Assembly: GCF_024362785.1 (NCBI RefSeq)
Contig: NZ_CP093301.1
Span: 3,410,001 to 3,474,000, forward strand
Direction of reading: 5' to 3'
Origin: Evansella sp. LMS18
GTDB lineage: Bacteria; Bacillota; Bacilli; Bacillales; Salisediminibacteriaceae
DNA length: 64,000 bases
Below are positions 8,437-16,093 of the stretch, piece by piece. Position 1 is the stretch's first letter. The number at the start of each line of letters is the position of its first letter. Under the pieces are notes generated by a model, which saw only the letters and a program-made list of their open reading frames with translations, made no database searches and was not told the DNA's origin. A program made the translations under genes and the position numbers.

Positions 8437-8832
8437 TTCCTCAGGCATGTCTCTGTAGAATTCCTCATCTTTAATAAAAAAGTCTGCAGGGGTGTCCAGA
8501 GCACGGGAAGAAGCCAGTACGATTCCTAATGGTGTAGGATGGCCGTCATTTACAATTGTAAAGCCGACGGAGTGTTTGTTTGCTTCCTGGATATAGTTGG
8601 AATAAGCAGGATAGCTCAAAAATCCGTTAATGTATAATTGAACATCACTGTTTTTCTTCATCACTTCCACAGCCTCTTCGTACAGGCCTTTTTTCCGCAC
8701 CTGGTTATTTGTCAATGCAAGATGAACCCGTTCAGCAATCGTGCCGAGGAATAGTTTCCGTTCTTCCGGGCGGATTTCAGGAGTGCCGTACACCCCTCTT
8801 TCTAAAATCTCTTCCAGTTTGTTCTTAGACAT
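8434..8832 (-). CDS. yueI: YueI family protein (DUF1694)
   Basis: A 132-aa cytoplasmic protein, the same length as B. subtilis YueI. The start MSKNKLEEILERGVYGTPE is chosen because AGAGGGA precedes that ATG; 35 further upstream codons are open but do not fit the family. Conserved parts include GVYGTPEIRPEERKLFLGT and GFTIVNDGHPTPLGIVLAS. Its molecular role is unknown; family structures resemble tRNA/nucleotide-binding ribosomal L7Ae-like folds, an inference I cannot test here. Convergent with spoVAF. Confidence 0.85.
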   Translation of the reverse strand: MSKNKLEEILERGVYGTPEIRPEERKLFLGTIAERVHLALTNNQVRKKGLYEEAVEVMKKNSDVQLYINGFLSYPAYSNYIQEANKHSVGFTIVNDGHPTPLGIVLASSRALDTPADFFIKDEEFYRDMPEE

Positions 8833-8922
8833 TTTATGTCCCTCTCTTCTTTCCAGGCTGGTCTTAGTGTTCGTATTTATGTGGGTTAGTATAACAGGAT
8901 AAAGGAAGACTTTACAAACGAT

Positions 8923-8974
8923 AAAGTGAAACTTCAATCAGTGGGAGTTTTCCGGACGGTTACATCGGAATAAA
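8923..8974 (+). repeat. Dispersed hairpin repeat (AATCAGTGGG family), short copy
   Basis: The left end (AAAGTGAAACTTCAATCAGT) and right end (GGACGGTTACATCGG, AATAAAT) of the longer copy at 62175-62330 are joined here with the middle missing. Related copies lie at 11112-11180 and, inverted, near 61653-61745. Confidence 0.7.
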
Positions 8975-9030
8975 TTAGTTGTCCTTATCATGGACTGCCA
9001 GTCATAAGATACTGTGAGGGGGCGAGGAAA

Positions 9031-9543
9031 ATGGTTCAGTTTTTTTTGTTTTTCATTTTTATAAGCCTGGCAGGAATGGCGATAGGTGCTTTGGCAACAG
9101 TGAAAATCTGGTATTCCCTGCCGGTGTTTTTAATGGTGTCCGGAGCTGTATGTTTTATTTCATTCTGGCTTGGAATTATAATAGGGGCCGCATTTTTCAG
9201 CTGGCTTCCCGTCTTTTTCACTAAATTTTTTATTATACTTTTTTGCCTTGGTTTAGCCTTCTTCTTCTTCCGGCAATTTCACCCGTCTTATGGGTATTTT
9301 CCATACCGTGGCTGGCTTCACTGGGTACTATTGGCCGCATTCTTCTTTATCATAGGAATCGATTTTGCTATAATTGGCTTCTCGGCATGGTTCTTATTTT
9401 TATTCTTGCCTGTTTTTGCAGGTATGCTGTTTCTTGGAGCCCTGTTAATGTGGAAATTAAAGATGCTGTTCAGACTGGGTGCTGTGCTTATTTATGTTCC
9501 TCTGTTCTTTTTTATCTTCCTTGCTCTGTTTAAGCTGGTATAA
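9031..9543 (+). CDS. Polytopic membrane protein, 170 aa, unknown
   Basis: Almost the whole protein is hydrophobic, with about six predicted membrane segments rich in Phe and Trp and only short loops (for example the FRQFHPSYGYFPYRGWLHW loop near residues 84-102). The ATG follows GAGGGGGCGAGG. There is no cofactor or catalytic motif I recognise. It stands alone between a dispersed repeat on the left and a long intergenic repeat on the right. Real coding is supported by the strong ribosome binding site; function is unknown. Confidence 0.75.
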   Translation: MVQFFLFFIFISLAGMAIGALATVKIWYSLPVFLMVSGAVCFISFWLGIIIGAAFFSWLPVFFTKFFIILFCLGLAFFFFRQFHPSYGYFPYRGWLHWVLLAAFFFIIGIDFAIIGFSAWFLFLFLPVFAGMLFLGALLMWKLKMLFRLGAVLIYVPLFFFIFLALFKLV

Positions 9544-9640
9544 TAAACACAGCGCTCTGTCAGAATGACCAGCACTTTAGTTTAACAGAGACTGAAATAA
9601 AATTTAGCTGAATCAATTTCATAATTCAAATTTTCATCAT

Positions 9641-9775
9641 TAATACGAACATTATCTTAAAATGTTACTTTGTTGTTCGATTTATGCTACAGACGGACGC
9701 GTTCTGCGGGCACGGCTTCAACTAATTTTTGACGGCTGAACGCCGCCAAAAATGGATTTTCAGCTCGCGCTTTTC
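9641..9775 (+). repeat. Dispersed intergenic repeat, copy A
   Basis: About 130 bases (TAATACGAACATTAT through GGACGC, TTCTGCGGGCA, CTTCAACTAATTTTTG, CCGCC, AAAATGGATTTTCAG, CGCGCTTTT) recur in inverted orientation at 33941-34070 downstream of comGG. AGACGGAC near 9690 can pair with GTCCGTCT near 9820, and the centre holds a GACGGC/GCCGCC hairpin, giving a fold-back shape. The rest of the 9544-9870 gap shows no gene. Confidence 0.75.
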
Positions 9776-9882
9776 CCGCCAGAGTCGCCGTCTTACGCTG
9801 CAATTGAAAAGCAATGTCCGTCTTTTTTTATGCAAAGTCTATATATGAAATTCATTCAGTTATATAATATAAGGTGGTTACC

Positions 9883-10086
9883 GTGACTTTTTTTGAACTG
9901 CAGCAGTTGTTAAAAAAATATGGAACAATCATTTATACAGGGAACAGGTCAGCTGATCTGGAACTCATGGAAGAAGAGATTAAAGAACTGGAACGGCTTG
10001 GCTTGATTGAAAAAGATATATACCGTGACAGCCTGCTCCTCATTAAAAAGGAGCAGCGGCTCGCTGGCGGTAATGATAAGCATTAA
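9883..10086 (+). CDS. yqgQ: YqgQ family protein (DUF910)
   Basis: A 67-aa helical cytoplasmic protein. The GTG at 9883 is chosen because AAGGTGG ends five bases upstream, and the resulting start MTFFELQQLLKKYG aligns with B. subtilis YqgQ; the upstream GTG at 9874 overlaps that ribosome binding site. Family features are YGTIIYTGNRSADLELME and a charged helical tail. yqgQ precedes glcK in many Bacillaceae, as here (62 bases apart). Its function is unknown. Confidence 0.9.
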   Translation: MTFFELQQLLKKYGTIIYTGNRSADLELMEEEIKELERLGLIEKDIYRDSLLLIKKEQRLAGGNDKH

Positions 10087-10147
10087 CACAAATGGCCGCA
10101 TTTTGCCGCCGTGGGAAAAGTATTCTGCATATAAAGGATGAAGAAGG

Positions 10148-11110
10148 ATGGATAAGCATTTGCTCGCTGGAGTCGATATAGGGGGAACTACTGTAAAACT
10201 TGCATTAACTGATCTGGAAGGTAATATCCTTGAAAAATGGGAGATACATACTGATATTTCAAATGAAGGCCGGAATATTGTAAAGGATATCGCTGATTCT
10301 GTTTCCGGTATATTGACAGAGGCAGGTTTTGATTTTTCACGATTACTCGGGTTGGGAATCGGTGCACCGGGGTTTATAAATACTGAGAACGGTCTGATTT
10401 ATGAAGCTGTAAACCTGGGATGGAAAAATTATTATTTAAAAGATGAAATGGAAAAGCTGCTAAGTGTGCCTGTTTTTACAGACAATGATGCTAATCTTGC
10501 TGCAGCAGGGGAAATGTGGAAAGGTGCAGGTAATGGTGCAGAAAATCTCCTTTGTATTACTCTGGGCACTGGTGTGGGCGGAGGAATAATTGCAGGAGGG
10601 GAAATTATCCATGGAATGAGCGGGATGGCTGGGGAAATCGGCCATATTACTGCTGTGACGGAGGATGGGCACCCTTGTAATTGCGGGAAGCGGGGATGCC
10701 TGGAAACGGTCGCTTCGGCAACAGGTATAGCAAGAGAGGGTATGAAAGCAGCGGAACGGGATCCTGCGGGAAAACTTGGCAAGCTTTATAAGGAAAAAGG
10801 CAGGCTTATTGCTAAAGACGTCTTTGACTGTGCGAGAGAAGGAGATAACGCAGCTCTGGAGGCAGTTGATCTTGCTGCTGCTCATCTTGGTCTTGCGCTG
10901 GCAAACCTTGCTAACTCGCTGAACCCTGAAATGATAGTGGTCGGTGGTGGTGTATCAAAGGCCGGGAACTACTTTATTGATAAGATTGAGAAAGTTTTCA
11001 AAAGACATGCCATTCCTAAAATCGCAATGGAAACAAGGATTAAGGAGGCTCAGCTGGGCAATGATGCAGGAGTCATTGGAGCAGCGTGGCTTGCGAAACA
11101 GAATTTATAA
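10148..11110 (+). CDS. glcK: ROK family glucokinase
   Basis: A 320-aa cytoplasmic kinase that phosphorylates glucose with ATP. The N-terminal phosphate loop GVDIGGTTVKLAL, the catalytic-base region FTDNDANLAAAGE, the ATP-binding GTGVGGGII, and the ROK zinc/ROK signature CNCGKRGCLE are all present, as is the second glycine-rich site VVGGGVSKAG. Length matches B. subtilis GlcK (321 aa). It follows yqgQ in the conserved order and is closed by a terminator after a dispersed repeat. Confidence 0.95.
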   Translation: MDKHLLAGVDIGGTTVKLALTDLEGNILEKWEIHTDISNEGRNIVKDIADSVSGILTEAGFDFSRLLGLGIGAPGFINTENGLIYEAVNLGWKNYYLKDEMEKLLSVPVFTDNDANLAAAGEMWKGAGNGAENLLCITLGTGVGGGIIAGGEIIHGMSGMAGEIGHITAVTEDGHPCNCGKRGCLETVASATGIAREGMKAAERDPAGKLGKLYKEKGRLIAKDVFDCAREGDNAALEAVDLAAAHLGLALANLANSLNPEMIVVGGGVSKAGNYFIDKIEKVFKRHAIPKIAMETRIKEAQLGNDAGVIGAAWLAKQNL

Positions 11111-11111
11111 A

Positions 11112-11180
11112 AAAGTGAACCTTCAATCAGTGGGGGGTCTCCATCACCACTGATTGTTAGTTGAACCAATCGGGATAAAT
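11112..11180 (+). repeat. Dispersed hairpin repeat (AATCAGTGGG family), left-half copy
   Basis: TTCAATCAGTGG pairs with CCACTGATTGTTAG across a short loop, followed by TTGAACCAATCGGGATAAAT. This equals the left half of the copy at 62175-62330. It sits between the glcK stop and its terminator, so it is probably transcribed as a hairpin. Confidence 0.75.
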
Positions 11181-11191
11181 TTGAAGCCAGA

Positions 11192-11222
11192 AAGGTTGGA
11201 GCGCTTGCTCCAGCCTTCTTTT
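11192..11222 (+). terminator. Rho-independent terminator after glcK
   Basis: Eleven-bp stem AAGGTTGGAGC (11192-11202) with GCTCCAGCCTT (11207-11217, one G-T pair), followed by CTTTT. Confidence 0.85.
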
Positions 11223-11253
11223 AAGAAGATAGGCAGAGAAGGAGAATTCAGGC

Positions 11254-11835
11254 ATGCGAGGAAATAAAATTGTATTGTTTGTACCCCTGACTGTAATGAT
11301 TGGTTTATTCATCATGGGGTATATGACATTGAACCAAACGGAACAGGTGACTAATGAAGAGCTGATAAATTTTGTCCAGCTTGCGGCTGAAACAGAAAAC
11401 AATAATGGTGAAACAGAACTGAGGGTGAACTGGCAGTGGGGGGATTTCCCAAGCGATGGTCTGAGAGGGGCAGGTTTTATAGAAATCACCCCTGTTGATG
11501 AGGCAGGCGAACCGGTTGATTTTGAGATAATGGATACCAGGCTGTTGTTAACCCAGTCCGCAGAAATTATTTATGAAAGGGACCACTTTGAACAGGGAGA
11601 AGAAGGTATCTTCGCACAGTTTCCTAACAGAGCGGAAGATAATATTTATTATGGGCCACTCGGAGAAGTGACGGTAACCTTCTCAGATCTTTCAGGAACA
11701 GCGGAATATATAGAAGTAAGCTATTATCACACATGGGAAGATCTGGACATGAAAGAAGGGACATCTGTCCGAGATATATTAAACGAAGGTTCCGGTGAAT
11801 ACTGGGAACTCCAGCGTCTTGAGAGGCTTCCGTAA
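11254..11835 (+). CDS. Membrane-anchored secreted protein, unknown
   Basis: A 193-aa protein with a hydrophobic segment at about residues 6-24 after MRGNK, then a soluble acidic domain likely outside the membrane. The central part looks beta-rich (ELRVNWQWGDFP, GFIEITPVDEAGEPVDFEI, GPLGEVTVTFSDL). The ATG is preceded by GAGAAGGAG. It ends 18 bases before the DUF1385-YqgV gene, so the two are probably cotranscribed. I do not recognise the family. Confidence 0.75.
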   Translation: MRGNKIVLFVPLTVMIGLFIMGYMTLNQTEQVTNEELINFVQLAAETENNNGETELRVNWQWGDFPSDGLRGAGFIEITPVDEAGEPVDFEIMDTRLLLTQSAEIIYERDHFEQGEEGIFAQFPNRAEDNIYYGPLGEVTVTFSDLSGTAEYIEVSYYHTWEDLDMKEGTSVRDILNEGSGEYWELQRLERLP

Positions 11836-11853
11836 AAGAAGGGGTTCACCATA

Positions 11854-12948
11854 ATGATAAAAGGAATGTCCTTTAATAAAGGCATATTATTTATCGGCAA
11901 GAATAATATTGCCTGTACACATGAAGTGAATGGCAGATCGAGAACATGGCTGAAACCTCTGAATATATTTTCACTTGCTTATGCAGGGAAAATATTGTAC
12001 TTCTCCATGCCTCTGTGGTTCCATTTTTTCTTCTTAACCTGGCTCCTGCTCATAACTGTTCCCTATGCTGCGTCAATTGCCGGATGGGAGGGATGGACCG
12101 GGCTGCCGGCATTTACTCTGCTTTATTTTTTGCTTGGAACACATTTCTGGTTTCCCCGGGAACTGAAAAAATATCATGGAGCTGAACATAAAGTATTCAG
12201 CTATAAAGGGATCGTGTCTACAAGAAATATGGACAAGATCAGGGCGGCGGATATTACAAACAGGTACTGCTCCACAAATGCAGTCCTGCTTTATTTTTTG
12301 ATGGTGCCAATATTGTTTGCGGGTATATCAGCAGCCGGTCTGCCATGGCTCAGAGCTCTTGAGGCAGCTTCCGTTGTGTCTTTGATACTTCTGCCTGCCG
12401 CTTCATACTGGATGAACAGGAGAGGCAGTACAAAGCTGCATACACAGATATTAAATCTGTCATACCAGCTTCAGAAGTATGTGACCACTGCGGAACCGGA
12501 AGACCGACACTTGAAAACCGCTGTCAGGGCATATCGCAGGCTTGCCCTGAAGGAATTTCCTTCAAGGGTGAGAGTGACCCGCAGCACACGCGTTATTAAA
12601 AGGGAGGAATCAAAAATGGCAATAGCAGATATTACAGTAATTCCAATTGGAACTAACACTACAAGTGTTTCGGGAGCTGTAGCGGAAATACATCAATTGT
12701 TAAGGAAAACAGATAAACCGATAAAATTTGAACTGACTCCGATGAGCACAATTATTGAAGGGGATATTGATGTGCTGTTTGAGATAATAAGGGAAATCCA
12801 TGAGCTGCCTTTCAAATCAGGGCACCAGCGAACGGCCACTAACATCAGGATTGATGACCGGAGGGACTCGACCGGTTCTTCCATGGAAGGAAAATTACGT
12901 TCTGTCCGGGAAAAAATAAACGGGGCAGACAGGGCGGATAATTTGTAA
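11854..12948 (+). CDS. DUF1385 (YqhQ-like) membrane protein joined in frame to YqgV (MTH1187 family)
   Basis: One open frame of 364 codons holds two families. Residues 1-254 form a DUF1385/YqhQ-like protein: hydrophobic segments near 50-75, 85-100 and 145-190, the family motif YHGAEHKVFSYKG, then NRYCSTNAVLLYF and QLQKYVTTAEPEDRHLKTA. Residues 255-364 are a complete YqgV/MTH1187-type thiamine-binding-like protein starting MAIADITVIPIGT. No stop separates them. GGGAGGA sits just before the internal ATG at 12616, so YqgV may also be made alone. B. subtilis YqhQ lies near yqhR, and the usual yqhQ site in this window is empty. Fusion or read-through overlap cannot be separated by eye. Confidence 0.8.
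   Translation: MIKGMSFNKGILFIGKNNIACTHEVNGRSRTWLKPLNIFSLAYAGKILYFSMPLWFHFFFLTWLLLITVPYAASIAGWEGWTGLPAFTLLYFLLGTHFWFPRELKKYHGAEHKVFSYKGIVSTRNMDKIRAADITNRYCSTNAVLLYFLMVPILFAGISAAGLPWLRALEAASVVSLILLPAASYWMNRRGSTKLHTQILNLSYQLQKYVTTAEPEDRHLKTAVRAYRRLALKEFPSRVRVTRSTRVIKREESKMAIADITVIPIGTNTTSVSGAVAEIHQLLRKTDKPIKFELTPMSTIIEGDIDVLFEIIREIHELPFKSGHQRTATNIRIDDRRDSTGSSMEGKLRSVREKINGADRADNL
12616..12948 (+). CDS. yqgV: YqgV, MTH1187/YkoF-type thiamine-binding protein, internal start
   Basis: The alternative product starts at ATG 12616, preceded by GGGAGGA with a seven-base gap, giving a 110-aa protein close to the length of B. subtilis YqgV. Members bind thiamine or related pyrimidines in some structures; the physiological role is unclear. 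The conserved core is PIGTNTTSVSGAVAEIHQLL and LTPMSTIIEGDIDVLFEIIR. The same codons also form the C-terminal part of the longer frame starting at 11854. Confidence 0.75.
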   Translation: MAIADITVIPIGTNTTSVSGAVAEIHQLLRKTDKPIKFELTPMSTIIEGDIDVLFEIIREIHELPFKSGHQRTATNIRIDDRRDSTGSSMEGKLRSVREKINGADRADNL

Positions 12949-12983
12949 TGGTTTTTAAACGTGGATATGTATCTGGATAATGG

Positions 12984-13014
12984 AAAAAGGAACGGGGTTT
13001 CCCGTTCCTTTTTT
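12984..13014 (+). terminator. Rho-independent terminator after yqgV
   Basis: Thirteen-bp stem AAAAAGGAACGGG (12984-12996) with CCCGTTCCTTTTT (13001-13013), with a run of six T residues ending at 13014. A-rich and T-rich sides may serve both strands, since yqgW converges from the right. Confidence 0.9.
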
Positions 13015-13028
13015 GTCGAAATAAAGTT

Positions 13029-13214
13029 TTATCCTACTGTTCCCCCGCCGCCAGTGAATATTATAGAGTAAAGTGTCATGACAGCGAACCACCCAAACAC
13101 AGCTACAGTAACTGCTGCAAAACCGACAGCGAAAAAGTTTTTCGTTTTTAGTTCGCGAAACAAGCCAATTGCTGCAAAAATGGCGATTAACAAGGTAATG
13201 ATACCAAATTCCAT
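13029..13214 (-). CDS. yqgW: YqgW family small membrane protein (DUF2759)
   Basis: A 61-aa protein with two membrane segments (about residues 4-18 and 28-52) around a charged turn (FRELKTKNFF), ending in a Gly-rich tail. A strong ribosome binding site (GAAGGAGG) precedes the ATG. Position between yqgV and yqgX and the conserved VAVFGWFAVMTLY region match YqgW of Bacillus. Function unknown. Confidence 0.85.
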   Translation of the reverse strand: MEFGIITLLIAIFAAIGLFRELKTKNFFAVGFAAVTVAVFGWFAVMTLYSIIFTGGGGTVG

Positions 13215-13476
13215 TTATTGTGCCTCCTTCAATTATGTAATCCTTTTTCTGCAAATTTTTCCATTATTGTTCTTTCTGAAAGACGGAATACAGTGATGGA
13301 CAATCAGCCATCAATCTTTATTATGAGAACAAAATACATTTTATATTTTACTGTCTTTTTCACCTTTTGTCGAGTGAAAGCTGAATAAAGACTGAAAAAG
13401 GGAGAGAATTAATTATTTTCCCGTAAGCATATAAAATAGTACAATACTAGTAGTGTAATAAGAGGAGGTATAAATT

Positions 13477-14118
13477 ATGAAATGGAAACAAATTCCCCTG
13501 GGGCCTCTGCAGACAAACTGTTTTGTCATTTACGATGGGACAGAGGGGGTTATCGTGGACCCCGGCGGTGATGGAGAAAAGCTGCTGGGCTGGCTGGAAG
13601 ATGAAAATATTTCTGTAAAGGCAGTATTGCTGACACACGCTCACTTTGATCATATAGGGGCGGTGGATAGCGTGAGGGATACTTTTGAAGCGCCAGTATA
13701 CATACACGAAAAAGAAGCTGAATGGCTTACTGACCCACAGCTTAACGGGTCAGGCCTCTTTCCAGGGATAGACCCGGTGAAGGCTGGGCCGGCTGATCAT
13801 ATTCTGTCATCGAAAGAAAAAGACATTTCGTTAATTGGGATTGACTTACAAATAATTGAAACACCAGGTCATTCTCCAGGAAGTGTCTCTTATTACTGGA
13901 AAGAAAAGGGCGTAATATTTTCCGGTGATGTTCTGTTCCATGGGGGAGTGGGCCGGACAGACCTGCCAGGGGGAGACCACGAGACCCTCATGAATACCAT
14001 TCATGAAAAAATGCTCAGTCTGCCTGATGAGACAATTGTAGCGAATGGCCATGGCCCTGTTACTGATATTGGCAAGGAGAAAGAAATAAATCCATTTATT
14101 AATGGATTTGGCTGGTAA
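13477..14118 (+). CDS. yqgX: YqgX, metallo-beta-lactamase fold hydrolase (glyoxalase II-like)
   Basis: A 213-aa cytoplasmic hydrolase with the binuclear metal motif THAHFDHIGAVD, the downstream ligand His in TPGHSPGSVSYY, the bridging Asp in FSGDVLFHGG, and the last His in NGHGPVTDIGKE. Length and order match B. subtilis YqgX. Such proteins hydrolyse S-acylated low-molecular-weight thiols; in Bacilli the partner thiol would be bacillithiol, which is inference. The ATG follows AGAGGAGG. yqgW is divergent, with a 262-base shared upstream region. Confidence 0.92.
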   Translation: MKWKQIPLGPLQTNCFVIYDGTEGVIVDPGGDGEKLLGWLEDENISVKAVLLTHAHFDHIGAVDSVRDTFEAPVYIHEKEAEWLTDPQLNGSGLFPGIDPVKAGPADHILSSKEKDISLIGIDLQIIETPGHSPGSVSYYWKEKGVIFSGDVLFHGGVGRTDLPGGDHETLMNTIHEKMLSLPDETIVANGHGPVTDIGKEKEINPFINGFGW

Positions 14119-14131
14119 GGGTAGTTTGAAT

Positions 14132-14162
14132 GGGTGCGCTATTAAAAGCGGCGCACCTGTTT
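14132..14162 (+). terminator. Probable terminator after yqgX
   Basis: GGGTGCGC (14132-14139) pairs with GCGCACCT (14151-14158), followed by GTTTT. Confidence 0.65.
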
Positions 14163-14201
14163 TCAGGTTTTTCAGGTAAAGAAAAAAATGCAAAAAAAAT
14201 T

Positions 14202-14227
14202 GACCTTTCATGGGGAAATGAAAGGTC
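14202..14227 (+). other. Hairpin upstream of the methyltransferase gene
   Basis: A perfect 10-bp inverted repeat, GACCTTTCAT (14202-14211) and ATGAAAGGTC (14218-14227), lies in the 357-base gap between yqgX and the next gene. It could be an operator or a remnant; no T-run follows. I see no gene in the gap. Confidence 0.5.
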
Positions 14228-14475
14228 GTTTGGGGAGTTAATCAAGTATCAATGAACTTTTGAGGGGGGAGGGGGAACTCCCGAAATTCATTGTTCTACT
14301 GACAAATTTATTATAAATCGACATAAACACTATGTCAATGTTGTTAAACTATTTTTTGGTGTAATAAATCCAGCTGTGGACCTGAATAAGCCAGAAAGGC
14401 AGTGAGCAGCCGGAAGCCAGGCTAAAATGATATCAGCCGGATTAAATGATAACAATATAAACAGGAGATGGATCC

Positions 14476-15609
14476 ATGAATGACATTATTTCTAAACTGC
14501 TGGCTCAGTCTGACCCGCCATGGAGCTATGCTGAATACATAAATACTGCCCTGTATCATGCAGATGCAGGTTATTACATGAAAGAGAAAACGAAGCTGGG
14601 GAAAGAAGGAGATTTCTATACAAGCAACCATGTACACCCTGTCTTCGCGCGGACTTTTGCCAGGTTTTTTGCGGATGTTTTCAAAAAAGAGGAGTTTACA
14701 CCTGCCATCCTTGAAGCGGGGGGCGGAGATGGACGCTTTGCCTCCAATGTACTTTCTTATTTCAAAGATGAGGAGCCTGAACTGTACGAAGAAATTGTTT
14801 ATATTATTGCCGATGCAAGCCCTTATCACCGAAGCACACTGAATAATCTTGCCGAGGCCTATGGAGGAAAGGTTCAGATAGTTTCGTCCGCCGCCTTTGC
14901 AAGGAAGCTTATGCCTGGCTTTTCAGGCATAATTTTCTCCAATGAGCTTATTGATGCCCTGCCTGTCCATTCTGTTGTCCAGGGTAAAGGGGAGCTGCTC
15001 GAAGCTGTTGTTTTGCCAGGGGAAGAAGCTCTACTGAAAGAAGAGCTTAGAGTCTGTGAAAATGAGCAGGTCATCAACTGGATCAACGATTATGGTCCCG
15101 TGCTGCCGGAGGGGTTCCGCACAGAAGTGAATCTGGAAATGAAGGAACTGCTTAAGGAGTTTGCCAGTTGGCAAAAGAGCGGCCTCCTCGTGACAGTCGA
15201 TTACGGGTATACAAATGAACAGCTTACTCTGCCTGAGAGGAAAGAGGGGTCATTAAGGGGCTATTATAAGCATCAAATGGTCAATAGTCCTTTAGAAATG
15301 CCAGGAGAAATGGATATTACCTCTCATGTACAGTGGGATGCTTTCATTAAGATTGGAGAGGATGCAGGTTATTCTCTTATATATCATGATAATCAGGATA
15401 AATTTCTACTAAATGGGGGATTGTTTAAATTTCTTCAGGAGGTCCGGGACCCAAACCCTTTTTCGGATAGTTTCAGGCAAAACAGAGCTATACAGTCCCT
15501 GGTTCAGCCTGGAGGCATCAGTTCGGCTTTCCAGGTTAATATACTCGGAAGAGACGCAGCCAGGGCTGATGAGTATAAAATATTCACCGAAGATCCGTAT
15601 TCCTTATAG
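14476..15609 (+). CDS. MidA/NDUFAF7 family SAM-dependent methyltransferase (COG1565)
   Basis: A 377-aa cytoplasmic class I methyltransferase-like protein. The N-terminal WSYAEYINTALYHADAGYYM and GDFYTSNHVHPVFARTFA blocks are typical of COG1565. The SAM-binding glycine motif is LEAGGGDGRFA near residue 80. FSNELIDALPVHSV and LVTVDYGYT complete the family pattern. The mitochondrial homologue methylates an arginine of complex I subunit NDUFS2; the bacterial target is unknown. The ATG follows ACAGGAGATGG. It occupies the yqgX-yqgY interval and is followed by a strong terminator. Confidence 0.85.
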   Translation: MNDIISKLLAQSDPPWSYAEYINTALYHADAGYYMKEKTKLGKEGDFYTSNHVHPVFARTFARFFADVFKKEEFTPAILEAGGGDGRFASNVLSYFKDEEPELYEEIVYIIADASPYHRSTLNNLAEAYGGKVQIVSSAAFARKLMPGFSGIIFSNELIDALPVHSVVQGKGELLEAVVLPGEEALLKEELRVCENEQVINWINDYGPVLPEGFRTEVNLEMKELLKEFASWQKSGLLVTVDYGYTNEQLTLPERKEGSLRGYYKHQMVNSPLEMPGEMDITSHVQWDAFIKIGEDAGYSLIYHDNQDKFLLNGGLFKFLQEVRDPNPFSDSFRQNRAIQSLVQPGGISSAFQVNILGRDAARADEYKIFTEDPYSL

Positions 15610-15667
15610 TTTTGGGGATGAAATACTGGTCTGCGGAACCATGAAAACAAGCTTTTACCAAAACGTT

Positions 15668-15702
15668 AAAACCCCCGCCTGATCCATCCAGGCGGGGGTT
15701 TT
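15668..15702. terminator. Bidirectional terminator between the methyltransferase gene and yqgY
   Basis: A perfect 13-bp stem, AAAACCCCCGCCT (15668-15680) with AGGCGGGGGTTTT (15690-15702), lies between convergent genes. Confidence 0.9.
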
Positions 15703-15724
15703 AGGTAATTTCGGCAAGGGACTA

Positions 15725-15970
15725 TTAATGTCCTCCGATTCCTGGTTCGAGCAGGAATGTGGAAAAATACGTGAATCCTACGAAGAACAAAGTTAAATAT
15801 GCGGCGAAAATATACATGTAAGCTCTTTCTGTCAGCTTCAGGTAGCTAAGCGCGATAAAAGCACCAGTCTGCCCGAAGAACAAAATCGCCATTTCATGCA
15901 TGGATCCAACCATAAATAATACGGCAAAAATACCGGTCCAGAAGCCGCAAACACGGAACATGCGATCCAA
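15725..15970 (-). CDS. yqgY: YqgY family membrane protein (DUF2626)
   Basis: An 81-aa protein with three hydrophobic segments (FWTGIFAVLFMVGS, AILFFGQTGAFIALSYL, MYIFAAYLTLFFVGF) and a short Gly/His end. Start MDRMFRVCGFWTG, length and position next to yqgX agree with B. subtilis YqgY. The ATG follows GGAGGGAAGC on the minus strand. Function unknown. Confidence 0.88.
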   Translation of the reverse strand: MDRMFRVCGFWTGIFAVLFMVGSMHEMAILFFGQTGAFIALSYLKLTERAYMYIFAAYLTLFFVGFTYFSTFLLEPGIGGH

Positions 15971-16093
15971 GATGCTTCCCTCCTTTTATGTAACTGCTTA
16001 AGTTTTTATAATATGGGACGCTAACAGTACACCTTATTATAAAACGAAAGCAGATCTTTGTAAAACAAAAATAAAAATATCAGACAAGATTCG

